From an uncultured Allofournierella sp. (GTDB taxonomy: Bacteria > Bacillota > Clostridia > Oscillospirales > Ruminococcaceae), in the NCBI GenBank assembly GCA_944382705.1, contig CALWNE010000036.1, positions 1 through 7,188 of the forward strand: DNA of 7,188 nucleotides, written 5' to 3'. Position numbers and translations under genes: made by a program. The notes below the pieces were generated by a model. The model had not been told where the DNA came from, did no database searches, and saw only the letters and a program-made list of their open reading frames with translations. Of this stretch, positions 5,590-7,188 are shown in pieces. Position 1 is the first letter of the stretch. Each line of letters begins with the position of its first letter.

Positions 5590-6804
5590 TTACTGGGCCA
5601 GCTTTTGCTCCAGATTGGCCCGGATGGCCTTGAGGAATTCATCGCTGGTAACAGGCTGCACCTGTACCCCCTCGGCCAGACCGCACAGATCCTTGGTCAT
5701 GATGCCGCTGGACAGAGTATCCAGGCAGGCACGCTCCAGCGTTTGTGCAAAGTCCACCAGAGGCTGGTTGCCGTCCAGCTCGCCTCGCTTGGCCAGTGCG
5801 CCGGTCCAGGCAAAGATGGTGGCCATGGGGTTGGTGGAGGTTGCTTCGCCCTCCAGATAGCGGTAGTAATGGCGGGTTACGGTGCCATGGGCTGCCTCGT
5901 ACTCGTAGCAGCCGTCCGGGCTTACCAGAACGCTGGTCATCATGGCCAGGCTGCCAAAGGCGGTGGAGACCATATCGCTCATCACATCGCCGTCGTAGTT
6001 TTTGCAGGCCCAGATAAAGCCACCCTCGCTGCGGATGACCCGTGCCACTGCGTCGTCAATCAGGGTATAGAAATAGGAGATGCCAGCCTGCTGGAACTGC
6101 TCCTTGTATTCTGCCTGGTAGATTTCCTCAAAGATATCCTTAAAGGTGTGGTCGTACTGCTTGCTGATGGTGTCCTTGGTGGAGAACCACAAATCCTGCT
6201 TGGTGGACAGTGCGTAGTTAAAGCAGCTGCGGGCAAAGCTCTGGATGGAAGAATCCTTATTGTAGGTGCCCTGCAACACACCGGGGCCCTCAAAATCGTA
6301 CACGGTCTGGCGCTGCTGGGTGCCATCGGCGGCGGTGAACACCAGCTCGGCCCGGCCGGGGGTGGTAATGCGCATCTCGCTGCCACGGTATACATCGCCG
6401 TAGGCATGGCGGGCAATGGTAATGGGCTTGGTCCAGGTTTTTACCACTGGTTTGATGCAGTCCAGCAGGATGGGCGCACGGAACACGGTGCCGTCCAGCA
6501 CTGCCCGGATGGTGCCGTTGGGGCTTTTCCACATCTGGTGCAGGTTGTACTCGGTCATACGCTGGGCGTTGGGGGTAATGGTGGCACATTTTACCGAAAC
6601 GCCGTATTTTTTGTTGGCCAGTGCTGCATCCATAGTTACCTGGTCGCCGGTGGCGTCCCGGTTGGGCAGGCCCAGGTCGTAATACTCTGTATTCAGTTCC
6701 ACAAAGGGCTCCAGCAGCTCCTCTTTAATGCGCTTCCAGAGAATACGGGTCATCTCGTCGCCGTCCATCTCCACCAGGGGGGTAGTCATCTTGATTTTTT
6801 CCAT
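5590..6804 (-). CDS. icd: Isocitrate dehydrogenase, NADP-dependent, eukaryote-type (dimeric) subfamily
   Basis: This 404-residue cytoplasmic enzyme oxidatively decarboxylates isocitrate to 2-oxoglutarate with NADP+. It resembles mammalian IDH1/IDH2 rather than E. coli Icd: VEMDGDEMTR (11-20), KCATITP (72-78), MWKSPNGTIR (91-100), GTVFRAPI (105-112), RHAYGDVYR (132-140), NYDGDVMSD (269-277), AAHGTVTRHYYR (304-315) and TSTNP (322-326). Isocitrate ligands Ser94, Arg100, Arg109, Arg132 and Tyr139 are present, as are Lys210 and metal-binding Asp residues (Asp250, Asp273, Asp277). Arg311-His312 match the human Arg314-His315 pair that binds the NADP 2'-phosphate, supporting NADP use. The start is the ATG at 6804-6802, 8 bases after GAGGG. 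An in-frame ATG at 6840 would add 12 residues but has no ribosome binding site. The aminotransferase gene ends 79 bases upstream on the same strand, so the two may be co-transcribed. Confidence 0.97.
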   Translation of the reverse strand: MEKIKMTTPLVEMDGDEMTRILWKRIKEELLEPFVELNTEYYDLGLPNRDATGDQVTMDAALANKKYGVSVKCATITPNAQRMTEYNLHQMWKSPNGTIRAVLDGTVFRAPILLDCIKPVVKTWTKPITIARHAYGDVYRGSEMRITTPGRAELVFTAADGTQQRQTVYDFEGPGVLQGTYNKDSSIQSFARSCFNYALSTKQDLWFSTKDTISKQYDHTFKDIFEEIYQAEYKEQFQQAGISYFYTLIDDAVARVIRSEGGFIWACKNYDGDVMSDMVSTAFGSLAMMTSVLVSPDGCYEYEAAHGTVTRHYYRYLEGEATSTNPMATIFAWTGALAKRGELDGNQPLVDFAQTLERACLDTLSSGIMTKDLCGLAEGVQVQPVTSDEFLKAIRANLEQKLAQ

Positions 6805-6812
6805 GGAAAGGT

Positions 6813-6820
6813 CCCTCTCT
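6813..6820 (-). promoter_or_regulatory. Ribosome binding site of icd
   Basis: AGAGAGGG on the minus strand, ending 8 bases before the ATG at 6804-6802. It favours this start over the in-frame ATG at 6840. Confidence 0.65.
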
Positions 6821-6858
6821 TTCTTTGTCGTTCTTGGCATTGTTTTTTAGTAACGAAG

Positions 6859-6885
6859 GCCGGGGTTAAATCCGGCTCTTTTTTT
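6859..6885 (+). terminator. Short terminator-like hairpin facing the antisense direction
   Basis: GCCGG (6859-6863) pairs with CCGGC (6872-6876) around an 8-base loop, followed by TCTTTTTTT on the + strand. This has the layout of an intrinsic terminator for rightward transcription, but both flanking genes point left. On the minus strand the hairpin has an A-tract before it and CTTCGTTACT after it, so it is not a normal terminator for the aminotransferase gene. The stem is only 5 bp and may be incidental. Confidence 0.3.
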
Positions 6886-7188
6886 AACAGGAGGCAGGGG
6901 CCGCACAGCCCATTTCCGTCAAAACCTGGTCCATAATGTCCACACCCTGCCGGATTTGTTCCAGGCTGGGGGTGGAGAAATTCAGCCGCACGCTGTTACA
7001 GGGGCCGTCCTGGGTATAGAAGGCGCTGCCCGGCACCACTGCCAGCTTGTGGGCAAGGCAGCGGGCGGCAAAGTCCTGGCCGTCCATCCCTTCGGGAAGA
7101 GTAGCCCACAAAAACATACCGCCCTCCGGTTTTTGGTATCGGATGCGCCCTGCCAGCTTTTGGTCCAAACACTCCATCATAAACTGGG
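6884..7188 (-). CDS. PLP-dependent aminotransferase, class I/II (fold type I), C-terminal part, gene cut by the right edge
   Basis: About 101 C-terminal residues are present, from the right edge (frame open at 7188) to TAA at 6886-6884. The sequence has the small-domain signatures of class I/II aminotransferases. PEGGMFLWATLPEG sits at about 21-34 of the fragment, followed by LAVVPGSAFY and then VRLNFS, whose Arg normally grips the substrate carboxylate. The PEGGMFLW...VVPG..F....RLNFS pattern is closest, from memory, to 2-aminoadipate/aromatic/branched-chain type aminotransferases (LysN and MocR-like catalytic domains). The PLP lysine and N-terminal part are outside the window, so substrate, and whether a GntR DNA-binding domain is fused upstream, cannot be seen. 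It is followed on the same strand by icd, which makes 2-oxoglutarate. Confidence 0.85.
   Translation of the reverse strand, partial: QFMMECLDQKLAGRIRYQKPEGGMFLWATLPEGMDGQDFAARCLAHKLAVVPGSAFYTQDGPCNSVRLNFSTPSLEQIRQGVDIMDQVLTEMGCAAPASC

Noticed and set aside
6805..6840. A 12-residue N-terminal extension of icd from an ATG at 6840.
   Set aside because: The site lacks a Shine-Dalgarno sequence, while GAGGG precedes the ATG at 6804. The family normally begins close to the KIKMTTPLVEMDGDEMTR segment.
5536..6936. A 466-codon open frame on the + strand that covers all of icd.
   Set aside because: It lies opposite a fully recognisable icd. Its protein is a Gly/Ala/Val/His/Gln-rich string with no family motif, and it has no ribosome binding site at its start. 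Long antisense frames are expected opposite GC-rich coding sequence.

Overview
This is a GC-rich, gene-dense chromosomal window made of housekeeping genes. Several traits suggest a high-GC member of the Clostridia, perhaps an Oscillospiraceae/Ruminococcaceae gut anaerobe. They are purine-rich Shine-Dalgarno sites, a DNA polymerase I whose proofreading domain has lost its catalytic residues, rimI next to tsaD, and strong bias to G/C in third codon positions. That placement is inference from style and gene content, since no 16S or other taxonomic marker is present.

Layout, left to right. (1) The window opens inside a + strand gene for a YfbR-like HD-domain 5'-deoxynucleotidase, of which only the last 75 codons are present. 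(2) It converges, with 7 bases between stop codons, on a minus-strand tRNA-dihydrouridine synthase gene (dusB-like). (3) A 145-base divergent intergenic region (1213-1357) carries two back-to-back extended -10 promoters, one reading left into dus and one reading right into polA. Each predicted leader starts with a small hairpin. (4) A tight + strand series polA, rimI, tsaD follows, with gaps of 21 and 44 bases. It is probably one operon and ends at a strong 14-bp stem terminator (5488-5530). (5) On the minus strand, reading into the same terminator region, lie icd (eukaryote-type NADP-dependent isocitrate dehydrogenase) and, upstream of it, the C-terminal end of a fold-type I PLP aminotransferase that runs off the right edge.

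Functionally, dus (dihydrouridine in the tRNA D-loop) and tsaD (t6A37 of ANN-decoding tRNAs) modify tRNA, and rimI acetylates a ribosomal protein. polA repairs and finishes DNA, and the YfbR-like enzyme trims deoxynucleoside monophosphates. icd makes 2-oxoglutarate, the usual amino acceptor or product of aminotransferases like the one beside it.

I found no mobile element, CRISPR array, phage gene, toxin-antitoxin pair, defence system, tRNA or rRNA, and no stretch over 300 bases without a gene. I see no convincing evidence of an undescribed system. The points worth a second look are regulatory: the symmetric polA/dus promoter region, a terminator-like hairpin facing the antisense direction upstream of icd, and the separation of rimI-tsaD from any tsaB or tsaE in view.
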